DNA from: Variovorax sp. PAMC28562
Lineage (GTDB): Bacteria; Pseudomonadota; Gammaproteobacteria; Burkholderiales; Burkholderiaceae_C
DNA length: 64,000 nucleotides
Assembly: GCF_014303735.1 (NCBI RefSeq)
Contig: NZ_CP060296.1
Location: forward strand, 4,361,501-4,425,500
Direction: 5' to 3'
The position numbers were made by a program, and so were the translations under genes. Within the stretch, counting starts at the first letter, position 1. Every line of letters begins with the position of its first letter. The notes under the pieces are model-generated. The model ran no database searches. It was not told the DNA's origin and saw only the letters and a list, made by a program, of their open reading frames with translations. This document shows positions 20,962 through 30,445 of the stretch, piece by piece.

Positions 20962-21366
20962 ATGAACCAATTTCATATCGAGCCGAGCATGCTGGCGACA
21001 TTTGGCGGCGCGTTTTATCCGACCGGTTATTCGATGGTGATGTTTCCGGATGCGAAAGATGCGGCTCGTGTCGGCCAGCAACTGATGGACGCTGGCTTCG
21101 ACGCCCAAGACGTGATGCTGGTGCCGCCCGCCATCGTCTTGTCGCAGATCACACCGACCGTGAGCGGCGCCGACGACCCCTTGCCGTCAGCTGGCACAGA
21201 AGGCGCAACCGTGCGCGCCCTGACCGAACTGGCCCGAAAGGGCCACGCAGGCCTGTTGGTCAAGACCCACGACGAAGACACCGCCGATCGAATGATGAAA
21301 GTGGTGCGCGAAGTGCCGTATTCGATGGCTCAGCGCTATCGCGCGCTGGTCATTGAAGACCTTTGA
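20962..21366 (+). CDS. Conserved-type hypothetical protein, 134 residues
   Basis: Soluble protein with a repeated alpha/beta pattern: a strand-helix unit (YSMVMFPDAKDAARVGQQLMDAGF) followed by DVMLVPPAIVLSQI, then a second half with GHAGLLVKTHDEDTADRMMKVV and a final short strand. The pattern resembles small ferredoxin-like sensing folds that detect by 'two halves', but I cannot name the family. A GGAGATAACG ribosome binding site precedes the ATG. It is monocistronic: dctA lies downstream on the other strand. Confidence 0.75.
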   Translation: MNQFHIEPSMLATFGGAFYPTGYSMVMFPDAKDAARVGQQLMDAGFDAQDVMLVPPAIVLSQITPTVSGADDPLPSAGTEGATVRALTELARKGHAGLLVKTHDEDTADRMMKVVREVPYSMAQRYRALVIEDL

Positions 21367-21408
21367 GCGACGCCCTCGGAGCTAACTGCGCTGAGCCTCG
21401 CAAGGCGT

Positions 21409-22758
21409 TCAACTCGCCATGTGACTGGTCTTGGCGTTGACGATCTCTTCAGGCTCGTTCGCCTCGACCCAGGTCTCGCCGTTGAGCCCGGCCTGCAGCC
21501 GATCCATGTCGAGCTCATTGGTCCACTTGGCCACCACGATCGTCGCCACGCCATTGCCCACCAGATTGGTCAGCGCGCGCGCTTCGGACATGAAGCGGTC
21601 GATGCCGAGGATCAATGCCAGTGCAGCGACCGGCACATGACCCACCGCCGACAGTGTGGCAGCCAGCACGATGAAGCCGCTGCCAGTCACGCCAGCCGCG
21701 CCCTTGGAGGTCAGCAGCAGCACCAGCAACAGCGTGATCTGCTGCATGATCGTCATCGGCGTGTTGGTGGCTTGCGCCAAAAACACTGCCGCCATCGTCA
21801 GATAAATCGAGGTGCCATCAAGGTTGAAGGAATAGCCGGTGGGAATCACCAGCCCGACCACCGACTTCTTGGCACCGAGGTTTTCCATCTTCTCCATCAT
21901 GCGTGGCAATGCCGCTTCGCTCGATGAGGTGCCCAGCACGATCAGCAGTTCTTCGCGGATGTACTTGACGAACTTCCAGATCGAAAAGCCGTGGTATTTC
22001 GCAATGCTGCCCAGCACCACGAAGACGAAGATCAGACAGGTCAAATAGAAGGTTGCCATGAGCTGACCCAACTGCACCAGCGAGCCGACACCGTACTTGC
22101 CGATGGTGAACGCCATTGCGCCAAAAGCGCCAATGGGTGCGACCTTCATGATGTAGCCCACGATGACGAACAGCACATGCGAGAACTTCTCGATCAGGTC
22201 GAACACCAGGGTGCCCCGGCCACCGAACTTGTGCAGTGCGAAGCCGAACAAAACTGCGATCAGCAACACCTGCAGGATTTCTCCCTTTGCAAAGGCATCG
22301 ACGAACTGAGTCGGGATCACGTTGAGCAAAAAGTCGGTGGTCGAAGTCATCTTGCCCGGCCCGGTGAAGGCCGCGATGCCCTTGGTATCGAGCGATGCAA
22401 CGTCGATGTTCATCCCCGTGCCCGGATGCACCAGATTGATGATGACCAGTCCGACGATCAGCGCGATGGTGCTGACCACTTCGAAGTACAGCAGCGCCAG
22501 GCCACCGGTTTTACCGACCTTCTTCATGTCTTCCATGCCGGCGATGCCGACCACCACGGTGCAGAAGATGATCGGCGCGATGATCATCTTGATCAGCTTG
22601 ATGAAGCCGTCGCCCAGCGGTTTCATGGCCTCGCCGGTCTGCGGGTAGAAGTGCCCGAGGATCACGCCGATGACGATGGCGGTGATCACCTGAAAGTAGA
22701 GCGACCTGTAGAACGGTGGCTTCACCGCGGGCGCGGCGGCGGATGGTGCGGTAGACAT
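21409..22758 (-). CDS. dctA: C4-dicarboxylate transport protein DctA
   Basis: 449-residue Na+/H+-coupled symporter for succinate, fumarate and malate (DAACS family), in the inner membrane. The first helix [19 protein letters not shown], the serine-rich re-entrant loop [31 protein letters not shown] and the C-terminal hairpin [14 protein letters not shown] with [18 protein letters not shown] identify it clearly. Length matches the family. Single gene; regulation is not evident from the short upstream region. Confidence 0.96.
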   Translation of the reverse strand: MSTAPSAAAPAVKPPFYRSLYFQVITAIVIGVILGHFYPQTGEAMKPLGDGFIKLIKMIIAPIIFCTVVVGIAGMEDMKKVGKTGGLALLYFEVVSTIALIVGLVIINLVHPGTGMNIDVASLDTKGIAAFTGPGKMTSTTDFLLNVIPTQFVDAFAKGEILQVLLIAVLFGFALHKFGGRGTLVFDLIEKFSHVLFVIVGYIMKVAPIGAFGAMAFTIGKYGVGSLVQLGQLMATFYLTCLIFVFVVLGSIAKYHGFSIWKFVKYIREELLIVLGTSSSEAALPRMMEKMENLGAKKSVVGLVIPTGYSFNLDGTSIYLTMAAVFLAQATNTPMTIMQQITLLLVLLLTSKGAAGVTGSGFIVLAATLSAVGHVPVAALALILGIDRFMSEARALTNLVGNGVATIVVAKWTNELDMDRLQAGLNGETWVEANEPEEIVNAKTSHMAS

Positions 22759-22902
22759 GGCGTCTCCTTCGTATTTCTTGCTGTTGGACTTATGAATTCA
22801 GAACATGGCTGCCGATGCGGCTTTCGCAGCTTTTGCGCCGGGGGCGACTTTAGCGCGATCACTCGACGGCGTCCGCTTCGGTCCGCCGTGCGGCGAGCCA
22901 TG

Positions 22903-22926
22903 AAAAAACCCGCCGGAGCGGGTTTT
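22903..22926 (-). terminator. Intrinsic terminator downstream of phaB
   Basis: On the minus strand, CCCGC-TCCG-GCGGG is followed by TTTTTT; on the plus strand the other arm is followed by TTTT, so it may work in both directions. It lies 26 bases after the phaB stop and ends phaB transcription before dctA. Confidence 0.85.
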
Positions 22927-22952
22927 CGTCGAGGCGCGTTGCGAGCAACGCG

Positions 22953-23690
22953 TCAATGCATGTGAAGTCCGCCATTCACCGAGAAGTCGGCGCCGGTCGA
23001 ATAGCCGCCTTCGTCCGTGGCCAGCCATGAAATGATCGAGGCAATTTCGCTCGGTTTTCCGAGGCGCTTGACCGGGATGGTGGCAATGATCTTGTCGAGC
23101 ACTTCCTGGCGAATGGCGTTGACCATGTCGGTGCCGATGTAACCCGGGCTCACGGTGTTGACCGTCACGCCCTTGTTGGCCATTTCTTGCGCCAGCGCCA
23201 TCGTGAAGCCGTGCATGCCGGCCTTGGCTGCCGAGTAGTTGGTCTGACCAGCCTGGCCCTTGGCGCCGTTGACCGAGCTGATGTTGACGATGCGGCCCCA
23301 GCCCTTTTCGACCATGTCGCCGACCACCTGCTTGGTCACGTTGAACATGCTGTTGAGGTTGGTCTCGATCACCGCGCTCCAGTCTTCCGGCGTCATCTTG
23401 ATGAACATCCGGTCGCGCGTGATGCCGGCGTTGTTCACCAGCACGTCGATGGCGCCGTGGTCGGCCTTGGCCTTCGCAAAGGCGTCGACAGTGGAAGCCC
23501 AGTCGCCGACGTTGCCAACCGACGCGAAGAATTCATAGCCTTCGGCCTTTTGTTCGGCCAGCCACTTAGCGTGATCGCGCGTCGGGCCGCAGCCGGCGAT
23601 GACGGTAAAGCCGTCCTTGTGAAGACGCTGACAGATGGCGGTTCCGATGCCACCCATGCCTCCGGTGACGTATGCGACTTTTTTGCTCAT
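22953..23690 (-). CDS. phaB: Acetoacetyl-CoA reductase PhaB
   Basis: 245-residue NADPH-dependent SDR that reduces acetoacetyl-CoA to (R)-3-hydroxybutyryl-CoA for PHB synthesis. It has TGGMGGIGTAIC, NNAGITRD, the catalytic ISSVNG serine and YSAAKAG Tyr/Lys motif, and the PhaB-typical KGQAGQTNYSAAKAGMHGF and C-terminal SVNGGLHMH. A CCAGGAAATAAC ribosome binding site precedes the ATG. It stands alone here, about 6.7 kb from phaA and phaC, with its own terminator. Confidence 0.95.
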   Translation of the reverse strand: MSKKVAYVTGGMGGIGTAICQRLHKDGFTVIAGCGPTRDHAKWLAEQKAEGYEFFASVGNVGDWASTVDAFAKAKADHGAIDVLVNNAGITRDRMFIKMTPEDWSAVIETNLNSMFNVTKQVVGDMVEKGWGRIVNISSVNGAKGQAGQTNYSAAKAGMHGFTMALAQEMANKGVTVNTVSPGYIGTDMVNAIRQEVLDKIIATIPVKRLGKPSEIASIISWLATDEGGYSTGADFSVNGGLHMH

Positions 23691-23821
23691 GTTATTTCCT
23701 GGAATTCGGTACAGCCGGAACTGGCAAGGTGACTTTAGCGAAATTTGCCCTTGCGTCTTCTGAGGAAAACACTGACACGCGCGTGCAACCAGCTGTCACA
23801 AGCCGTATCTATACTCGTTCG

Positions 23822-24859
23822 ATGTCATCGATTGAGCTTGCCGGCGTTGCCAAATCCTGGGGCCAGACCACCGCCCTCCACGCCATCAACCTCCAGATCG
23901 AAAAAGGCACCTTCTGCGTCTTGCTCGGCCCCTCGGGCTGCGGCAAGTCGACGACATTGCGCATCATCGCCGGGCTCGAAGTGGCAACTGCCGGCCAGGT
24001 GCGCATCGACGGTCGCGACGTGACCGACGCGCCGCCGGCGCAGCGCGGCATCGCGATGGTGTTTCAAAACTACGCGCTCTTTCCACACCTGACCGTCGCC
24101 GACAACATCACCTTCGGGCTCTCGGTTCGCAAGACGCCTGCTGCAGAAATGGCAACGCGGCTGAAAGAAACCGCGACGCTGCTCGGCCTGACGGCCTTGC
24201 TCGATCGCCGCCCCGGCCAACTGTCGGGCGGTCAGCAACAACGCGTCGCGCTCGGCCGTGCGCTCGTCGCGCAGGCGAGCGTCTGCCTGATGGACGAACC
24301 TCTCTCCAACCTCGATGCGCAGCTGCGCCAAGAAATGCGGCTCGAACTGCGCGACCTGCAGCAAAAGCTCGGACTCACCGTTGTCTACGTCACGCACGAC
24401 CAGACCGAGGCGATGAGCATGGCCGACCAAGTGGTGCTGCTGAACCTGGGCCGCGTCGAGCAGGCCGGCGCACCGCGAGAGCTCTACGCGCAACCCGCCA
24501 CGACCTTTGCGGCCCGCTTTATCGGCACGCCGCCGATGAATCTCGTGGCCATCGAGGCCGGCCGCATCGCGGGAAGCGACGTCGCCATCGGACTCACCGC
24601 AACAACGCTCGGCGTGCGCCCAGAGTCGATCTCGCTGGCGCCGCACATCGACAACCCCGAGAGCCTGGGCGTGCCGGCGCGCGTCGCCAGCGTCGAGTAC
24701 CTGGGTGCCGATCTGGTCTTGCGCTGCACGGTCGGCACTCAAACGCTGCTGGTGCGCGCCAACGGCCGCTTCCGGATGCAGCCCGGAGACACCGTGCGAC
24801 TGCACTGGTCGCCGCGCGACAGCCACGGCTTCGACGTCGCCGGTCAACGAATTCACTGA
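23822..24859 (+). CDS. ugpC: Glycerol-3-phosphate/sugar-type ABC transporter ATP-binding protein
   Basis: 345-residue ATPase of the MalK/UgpC/PotA class. Walker A is GPSGCGKSTTL, Q-loop MVFQNYALFPHLTVADNI, signature LSGGQQQRVALGRAL, Walker B VCLMDEPLSNLDAQ and the H-loop VTHDQTEAMSMAD. A C-terminal TOBE-like regulatory domain covers about 240-345. The ATG at 23822 is preferred to the far-upstream in-frame start at 23672 since the family begins MSSIELAGVAK. First gene of the operon ugpC-ugpB-ugpA-ugpE-EEP; the binding protein begins 37 bases later. Confidence 0.9.
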   Translation: MSSIELAGVAKSWGQTTALHAINLQIEKGTFCVLLGPSGCGKSTTLRIIAGLEVATAGQVRIDGRDVTDAPPAQRGIAMVFQNYALFPHLTVADNITFGLSVRKTPAAEMATRLKETATLLGLTALLDRRPGQLSGGQQQRVALGRALVAQASVCLMDEPLSNLDAQLRQEMRLELRDLQQKLGLTVVYVTHDQTEAMSMADQVVLLNLGRVEQAGAPRELYAQPATTFAARFIGTPPMNLVAIEAGRIAGSDVAIGLTATTLGVRPESISLAPHIDNPESLGVPARVASVEYLGADLVLRCTVGTQTLLVRANGRFRMQPGDTVRLHWSPRDSHGFDVAGQRIH

Positions 24860-24896
24860 CCTGCTTTCTTTCGTAGTTTTTTCGAGGACCACTCCC

Positions 24897-26201
24897 ATGA
24901 GACGAGATACCTTTCTGCGCGCCACCACCATCCACCTCGCCGCGGCCATCGCCGTGCTGGCCGGTGCGACGACGCCGTTGCACGCGCAAACACCGGTCGA
25001 GGTTCAGTTCTATTACCCGGTCGCCGTCGGCGGCCCGATCGCCAAGACCATCGACGGCTTTGCCGCGGGCTTCATGAAAGACAACCCCGGCATCAAGGTG
25101 ACGCCGATCTACGCCGGCACCTACCAGGAGACCATCGTGAAAGCGCTCACCGCGCACAAGTCGGGCACGCCGCCGGTGACGTCGGTGCTGCTGTCGACCG
25201 ACATGTTCACGCTGATCGACGAAGACGCCATCGTGCCGTTCGATACTTTCGCCAAGACGGCTGAAGACAAGGCGTGGATGGGCAGTTTCTACAAGGCCTT
25301 CATGCTCAACAGCCAGAGCGGCGGCAAGACCTGGGGCATTCCGTTCCAGCGCTCGACCGTCGTCATGTACTGGAACAAGGAACTCTTCAAAGAGGCAGGC
25401 CTTGACCCGGAAAAAGGTCCGACCAATTGGGCCGAGCTGAAAGAAGCTGCCACCAAGCTCACGAAGAAAGACGCCAGCGGCAAGACCACGCAGTACGGCG
25501 TTCAGATTCCGTCGAGCGGGTTTCCCTATTGGCTGTTCCAGACACTGACGACACCCAACGACGCGATCCTGGCGAACGAGGCCGGCACGCAGGTCAAGTT
25601 CGACGATCCGAAGATCGTCGAGGCGCTGCAGTACTGGGTCGACCTGGGCAAGGCCGGCATCCATCCGCCGGGCGTGGTCGAGTGGGGCACCACGCCGAAA
25701 GACTTCTTCGAGAAGAAGGCCGCGATCATCTACACGACCACCGGCAATCTGACCAACATCAAGGCCAACGCCAAGTTCGATTTCGGCGTCGGCATGATCC
25801 CCGGCAACAAGCGCAAGGGCTCGCCCACCGGTGGCGGCAACTTCTACATCTTCAAGAAGTCGACCCCGGCGCAGCAAGAGGCTGCGTTCAAGTTCGTTCA
25901 GTGGGTAACGCAGCCGGAGCGTGCCGCGCAGTGGAGCATCGAGACCGGTTACGCCGGCACCTCTCAAGCGGCCTACGACACGCCCGCACTGAAGAAGTAC
26001 GGCACCGATTTCCCGGTCGCGCTGGTGGCGCGCGACCAGTTGCCGGTGTCGGTGGCCGAGTTTTCGACGCACGACAACCAGCGCGTGACCAAAGCGCTGA
26101 ACGACGGCCTACAGGCCGCGCTCACCGGCACCAAGACGCCGGCGCAAGCCATGAAGGACGCGCAGACAGAAGCCGATCGCATCCTGCGCGCCTACAAGTG
26201 A
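24897..26201 (+). CDS. ugpB: Extracellular solute-binding protein (UgpB-like)
   Basis: 434-residue family 1 solute-binding protein with a signal peptide (MRRDTFLRATTIHLAAAIAV ... LHAQ, cut near residue 31). The mature N-terminus VEVQFYYPVAVGGPIAKTIDGF (in part) and the PFQRSTVVMYWNKELF and NFYIFKKSTPAQQEAA motifs resemble glycerol-3-phosphate or glycerophosphodiester binding proteins. GAGGACCACTCCC precedes the ATG at 24897. Its last codons overlap the GTG start of the permease. The ligand assignment follows from similarity and operon order, so a different organic phosphate or sugar remains possible. Confidence 0.85.
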   Translation: MRRDTFLRATTIHLAAAIAVLAGATTPLHAQTPVEVQFYYPVAVGGPIAKTIDGFAAGFMKDNPGIKVTPIYAGTYQETIVKALTAHKSGTPPVTSVLLSTDMFTLIDEDAIVPFDTFAKTAEDKAWMGSFYKAFMLNSQSGGKTWGIPFQRSTVVMYWNKELFKEAGLDPEKGPTNWAELKEAATKLTKKDASGKTTQYGVQIPSSGFPYWLFQTLTTPNDAILANEAGTQVKFDDPKIVEALQYWVDLGKAGIHPPGVVEWGTTPKDFFEKKAAIIYTTTGNLTNIKANAKFDFGVGMIPGNKRKGSPTGGGNFYIFKKSTPAQQEAAFKFVQWVTQPERAAQWSIETGYAGTSQAAYDTPALKKYGTDFPVALVARDQLPVSVAEFSTHDNQRVTKALNDGLQAALTGTKTPAQAMKDAQTEADRILRAYK

Positions 26202-27067
26202 ATCGGCGATCGGTCCATGCGTGGTTGATGCTGCTGCCGGCACTCGTGCTGCTGGTGGCCTTCACGCATTGGCCGGCCGTATCGACACTCGTCGACAGCT
26301 TTTTCTCGACGCCGAAAGGCGGCCGCGCGGCCGTGTGGGTCGGCCCTGAAAACTACCGGGCGATGGCAGCCGATCCGGTGTTCTGGAAGGCGGTGAGCAA
26401 CAACCTGTGGTTTGCCGGCGCGACGATTCCGAGCTCGATCGGCCTCGCGTTGCTGATGGCGTTATGGGTCAACGAGCGCATTCGCGGCCGCGCGTTCCTG
26501 CGCATGGCGTACTTCACGCCGACCGTGCTGCCGATGATCGCGGTCGCCAACATCTGGCTCTTTTTCTACACGCCGCAATACGGCTTGTTGGAGCAAATCA
26601 CCGGTGCGCTCGGCCTGCCTTCGCACAACTGGCTCGGCAGTCCGAGCACGGCTCTCGGGGCGGTGACGGTGGTTGCGATCTGGAAGGAGTCCGGCTTCTT
26701 CATGATCTTCTAATTGGCCGCGTTGCAAACGCTCAACCCCAGCCTGCGCGAGGCTGCGGCCATCGAAGGCGCATCGCGCTGGTACTTCTTCAGGCGGGTG
26801 CAGTGGCCGCTCCTGATGCCGACCACGTTGTTCGTGCTGGTCAACGCTTTCATCAACGCCTTTCGCATGGTCGACCATCTGTTCGTGCTGACGCGCGGCG
26901 GGCCCGACAACGCGTCGACGCTGTTGCTCTATTACCTGTACGAGGTGGGCTTCAGCTATTGGGACACGGCCTATGCATCGGCGATCACCGTGGTGCTGGT
27001 GGTCGTGCTGGTGAGCATCGCGTTGTTCCAGTTCTTCGTGTTCGACAAACGGGTGCACTACAAATGA
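26198..27067 (+). pseudogene. ugpA: UgpA-like ABC permease interrupted by an in-frame TAA stop
   Basis: The frame starts with GTG at 26198, overlapping the ugpB stop (GTGA), and encodes a MalF/UgpA-type permease with several membrane helices. At 26711-26713 a TAA replaces the Tyr codon expected in the family motif FFMIFYLAALQTL (codon 172 of 290). The same frame then continues without any further defect (LAALQTLNPSLREAAAIEGA, the EAA loop) to a normal end at 27067. One base change (TAC or TAT to TAA) explains it. Product would lack the EAA loop and the last helices. A TTG directly after the stop at 26714 could restart translation. It may be a real recent nonsense mutation, a strain-level defect or a sequence error. 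Confidence 0.88.
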
Positions 27068-27903
27068 CCGCGCGTGCGCCCTCACAACAGCTGGCCTACA
27101 ACGCGCCCGGCTGGCTCGACACCATCGCTGCCTGGCTGCTGGCTCTGTTATGGATCTTGCCGCTCGTCTACGCGGTGTGGACCGCCTTTCACGCGCCCGA
27201 GTTTTCAACGCGTTTCAGCCTCACTGCGCCGCTCACGCTCGATAACTTTCGCCGCGCCTGGGCGGCCGCGCCGTTCGCGCGCTACTTCCTCAACACCACG
27301 CTACTGGTCGCGATGATCCTGATCGCGCAGCTGGTACTCGGCACGCTCGCCGCCTACGCGTTCGCGCGCTATGAGTTCAGAGGCCGCAACATCGCCTTCG
27401 CACTGGTGCTCGTACAACTGATGGTGATGCCCGACATCCTGGTGGTCGAAAACTACAAGACGATGGCGCGGCTCGGCCTGGTCGACACGCTGCTCGCGAT
27501 CGGCCTGCCCTACTTCGCATCGGCCTTCGCCATCTTCCTGTTGCGCCAGACCTTCATGGGCATTCCGAAGGAGCTCGACGATGCAGCGCGCGTCGAAGGA
27601 GCCAGTGCCATGCAGATGCTGTGGCGCGTCTATATGCCGCTCGCCAAGCCGGTGTACACCGCCTTCGCGCTGGTCTCCGTCAGCTTTCACTGGAACAATT
27701 TTCTCTGGCCGCTGATCGTTACCAACAGCGTCAACGCACGGCCGCTCACGGTCGGGCTGCAGGTGTTCTCGTCGGTGGACCAGGGAGTCGACTGGTCGAT
27801 CATCACGGCCGCGACGCTGATGACGTCGGCGCCACTGCTGGTGGCCTTCCTGTTGTTCCAGCGGCAATTCGTGCAGAGCTTCATGCGGGCGGGGATCAAA
27901 TGA
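27064..27903 (+). CDS. ugpE: ABC transporter permease (UgpE/MalG family)
   Basis: 279-residue inner-membrane permease, partner of the UgpA-like subunit. It has six predicted helices, for example GWLDTIAAWLLALLWILPLV and NTTLLVAMILIAQLVLGTLA. The EAA loop reads IPKELDDAARVEGASAMQML. The conserved LVQLMVMPDILVVENYKTMA loop and the C-terminal FQRQFVQSFMRAGIK fit the family. The ATG at 27064 overlaps the ugpA stop (ATGA); a longer upstream frame is an overlap artefact. The ORF is intact, although its partner is broken. Confidence 0.92.
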   Translation: MTARAPSQQLAYNAPGWLDTIAAWLLALLWILPLVYAVWTAFHAPEFSTRFSLTAPLTLDNFRRAWAAAPFARYFLNTTLLVAMILIAQLVLGTLAAYAFARYEFRGRNIAFALVLVQLMVMPDILVVENYKTMARLGLVDTLLAIGLPYFASAFAIFLLRQTFMGIPKELDDAARVEGASAMQMLWRVYMPLAKPVYTAFALVSVSFHWNNFLWPLIVTNSVNARPLTVGLQVFSSVDQGVDWSIITAATLMTSAPLLVAFLLFQRQFVQSFMRAGIK

Positions 27904-28760
27904 AACTGGTGACGTGGAACACGCAATGGTGCCGCGGCCTCGACGATGTGGTCGACGTGGCGCGCATCGTCGACGGCGCGCGCGCCATGGCCGACTTCGA
28001 CGTGCTGTGCCTGCAGGAAATCGCGCACGGCTTCGACACGTTGCCGGGCCAGCCAGGCAACCAGCCGGCTCAACTGCAGGCCCTGTTACCAGGCTTTCGA
28101 ATCTTCTTCGGTGCCGCGGTCGACGAGTTCACTGCCGATGGCAAACGCCAGCGCTTCGGCAACCTGATCGCTACGCGTCTTCCGGTCCTGCAGGTGCAGC
28201 ACCACGCGCTGCCCTGGCCCGCCGATGCCGGTGTGCACAGCATGCCGCGCATGTGCAGCGTGGTGACCGTGCGTGACGCCGCTATCGGGCCGGTTCGCGT
28301 GATGACGACGCACCTCGAGTACTACTCCAAGGTGCAGCGCATGGCGCAGGCGCGTGCGCTGCGGCAATTGCACATCGATGCCTGTGCGCAAGCCGCAGCG
28401 CCGCCGCTGAAAGATGACAGCGGCTCGCCGTTTCAAAGCAAGACGCACACGCCGCACGCGATCCTCTGCGGTGATTTCAATCTGGCGGCAAGTGAGCCGG
28501 AGTACCCGGTGATCCAGACGCCGTTTCAGCTCGACGGCGATGCCGCGGCGCATGCGTTGCACGATGCGTGGCCGCTGGTGCATGGCGCGGCGTTGCACGC
28601 GCCGACCTTCCGGCTGTTCGACCGGACCTATGGCCCCGAACCGGTTGCCTGCGACTTCGTCTTCATCAGCGAAGGCTTGGCGTCGCGTGTGCGCCGCATC
28701 GAAGTCGATTCCGTCACGCGTGCGTCGGACCACCAGCCGGTCGTCGTCGAATTGGGTTGA
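27900..28760 (+). CDS. Endonuclease/exonuclease/phosphatase (EEP) family phosphodiesterase
   Basis: 286-residue metal-dependent phosphoesterase of the EEP fold, without a signal peptide. Catalytic motifs: TWNTQW (N), CLQEI (metal Glu), ILCGDFNLAAS (Asp and Asn) and the C-terminal SDHQPVVVEL (Asp-His). The ATG overlaps the ugpE stop, so it is translationally coupled to the transporter. In E. coli the corresponding operon position holds UgpQ, a glycerophosphodiester phosphodiesterase of a different fold; this enzyme may fill that role. That function is inference from context only. Confidence 0.88.
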   Translation: MKLVTWNTQWCRGLDDVVDVARIVDGARAMADFDVLCLQEIAHGFDTLPGQPGNQPAQLQALLPGFRIFFGAAVDEFTADGKRQRFGNLIATRLPVLQVQHHALPWPADAGVHSMPRMCSVVTVRDAAIGPVRVMTTHLEYYSKVQRMAQARALRQLHIDACAQAAAPPLKDDSGSPFQSKTHTPHAILCGDFNLAASEPEYPVIQTPFQLDGDAAAHALHDAWPLVHGAALHAPTFRLFDRTYGPEPVACDFVFISEGLASRVRRIEVDSVTRASDHQPVVVELG

Positions 28761-28817
28761 GGGTCTGCGCGCAGTTTCGACGCGCCGGTTCGTTTGCGCT
28801 TCGCTCTGTCGCCTGTA

Positions 28818-29186
28818 TCAGCGGTCGGGATGTTTCTTCTCGAACCGCCGCTCTGCGCCGACCAGGTGACTGATCAAGAGGTGCGAGATCAGGTTGACGC
28901 CGATGCCGCCGAACATCAGCGGAAAAAGATAGAGCGCGAACGACACTTCGGAGTCGAAGACAGCGTCGTCGACCAGCGACGGCGTGCCGCGAACCGCCGT
29001 TTGCATGTGCTGCAGAAAGTAGACATCGAACCCGGCGATCGCGACCAGCGCGAGGCCCAGCGCCAGCACCGTGTAGCGCGAGACGCTCGGCTTCGTGAAG
29101 AGCACGGCGTAGATCGTCACCGGCAGGATCACCGACACGGCGACCATTGCCCAAAAGCTCAACTCCGCGAAGACAGAGTCGATCAT
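28818..29186 (-). CDS. Hypothetical inner-membrane protein
   Basis: 122-residue protein with three clear membrane helices: about residues 11-30 (FWAMVAVSVILPVTIYAVLF), 39-58 (VLALGLALVAIAGFDVYFL) and 83-108 (FALYLFPLMFGGIGVNLISH). The C-terminus is short and basic (RRFEKKHPDR). I do not recognise a family. It converges on the EEP gene and lies 32 bases upstream of the phaA stop on the same strand. Confidence 0.8.
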   Translation of the reverse strand: MIDSVFAELSFWAMVAVSVILPVTIYAVLFTKPSVSRYTVLALGLALVAIAGFDVYFLQHMQTAVRGTPSLVDDAVFDSEVSFALYLFPLMFGGIGVNLISHLLISHLVGAERRFEKKHPDR

Positions 29187-29218
29187 GTTGAGCCCAAGCC
29201 GCGCACAGGGTCAGGCGT

Positions 29219-30397
29219 TCAGCGCTCGATGGTCAACGCTACGCCCATGCCGCCGCCGATGCACAGCGAGGCAATGCCCTTCTTCGCGTTCTGTCGCTGC
29301 ATCTCATGCAGCAACGTGACGAGGATGCGGCAACCGGACGCGCCGATCGGATGGCCGATGGCAATGGCGCCGCCGTTCACGTTGACCTTGTTGACGTCCC
29401 AGCCCATCTCGCGATTCACGGCGCAGGCTTGTGCAGCGAAGGCTTCGTTGATTTCGAGCACGTCGAGGTCTTGCGGCTTCCAGCCGGCGCGTTGCAGCGC
29501 CTTGGTCGACGCGGCCACCGGTCCCATGCCCATGATCGCCGGGTCGAGACCCACGGTCGCGAAGCTGGCGATGCGGCCCAACGGCTTCAGGCCGAGTTGT
29601 GCCGCCTTCTTGGCGGTCATGACCATCACGGCGGCGGCGCCGTCATTGAGGCCCGACGCATTGCCCGCTGTCACGCCCCCCGCCTTGTCGAAGGCGGGGC
29701 GCAAAGCGGCCAGACCTTCGGCGCTGCTCTTGCGGTTGATGAACTCATCCTTGTCGAAGACGAGCGGGTCGCCCTTCTTCTGCGGAATGTTGACGGCGAC
29801 GATTTCGTCCTTGAACTTGCCGGCGTCCTGCGCGGCCGCAGCCTTGGTCTGGCTGCCCAGTGCCAGCTCGTCTTGCGACGCACGGCTGATGTCGAACTTC
29901 TTGGCCACGTTCTCGGCCGTGATGCCCATGTGGTACTGGTTGTACACGTCCCACAGGCCGTCGACGATCATGGTGTCGACCAGCTTCCAGTCGCCCATGC
30001 GCTGGCCGTTGCGCGAGTTGGGCAGCACGTGCGGCGCCATGCTCATGTTCTCTTGACCACCGGCGATGACGATCTCGCTGTCGCCCGTTGCCACCGCTTG
30101 TGCCGCCAGCATCACGGCCTTCAGGCCTGAGCCGCACACGGCGTTGATGGTGAGCGCCGGGACCGACTTGTCGATGCCGCTCTTCAGCAGCGCCTGACGC
30201 GCCGGGTTCTGGCCGGCACCGGCCGCCAGCACCTGGCCCATGATGACTTCACCGATCTGGTCGGGTGTGAGCTTGGCACGTGCCAGAACTTCTCGGATGA
30301 CGATCGAGCCGAGCTCGGTGGCTGCGATGCCGGCGAGCGAGCCGCCGAACTTGCCGACGGCTGTGCGTGCGGCCGAAACGATGACGATGTCTTCCAT
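29219..30397 (-). CDS. phaA: Acetyl-CoA acetyltransferase (beta-ketothiolase) PhaA
   Basis: 392-residue thiolase that condenses two acetyl-CoA to acetoacetyl-CoA, the first PHB step. The nucleophile cysteine is in NAVCGSGLKAVMLAAQ, the conserved His in GHPIGASGCRILVTLLHEM and the second active-site Cys in SLCIGGGMGVALTIE. The ATG at 30397 follows GGAGAGAAAG and begins MEDIVIVSAARTAVGKFGG, typical of PhaA; the in-frame ATG at 30442 is just inside the intergenic spacer. It is 48 bases downstream of phaC on the same strand, forming phaCA. Confidence 0.95.
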   Translation of the reverse strand: MEDIVIVSAARTAVGKFGGSLAGIAATELGSIVIREVLARAKLTPDQIGEVIMGQVLAAGAGQNPARQALLKSGIDKSVPALTINAVCGSGLKAVMLAAQAVATGDSEIVIAGGQENMSMAPHVLPNSRNGQRMGDWKLVDTMIVDGLWDVYNQYHMGITAENVAKKFDISRASQDELALGSQTKAAAAQDAGKFKDEIVAVNIPQKKGDPLVFDKDEFINRKSSAEGLAALRPAFDKAGGVTAGNASGLNDGAAAVMVMTAKKAAQLGLKPLGRIASFATVGLDPAIMGMGPVAASTKALQRAGWKPQDLDVLEINEAFAAQACAVNREMGWDVNKVNVNGGAIAIGHPIGASGCRILVTLLHEMQRQNAKKGIASLCIGGGMGVALTIER

Positions 30398-30445
30398 GCT
30401 TTCTCTCCGATGGTGTGATTGAAATGAATGTATTGCAAACAAGCT

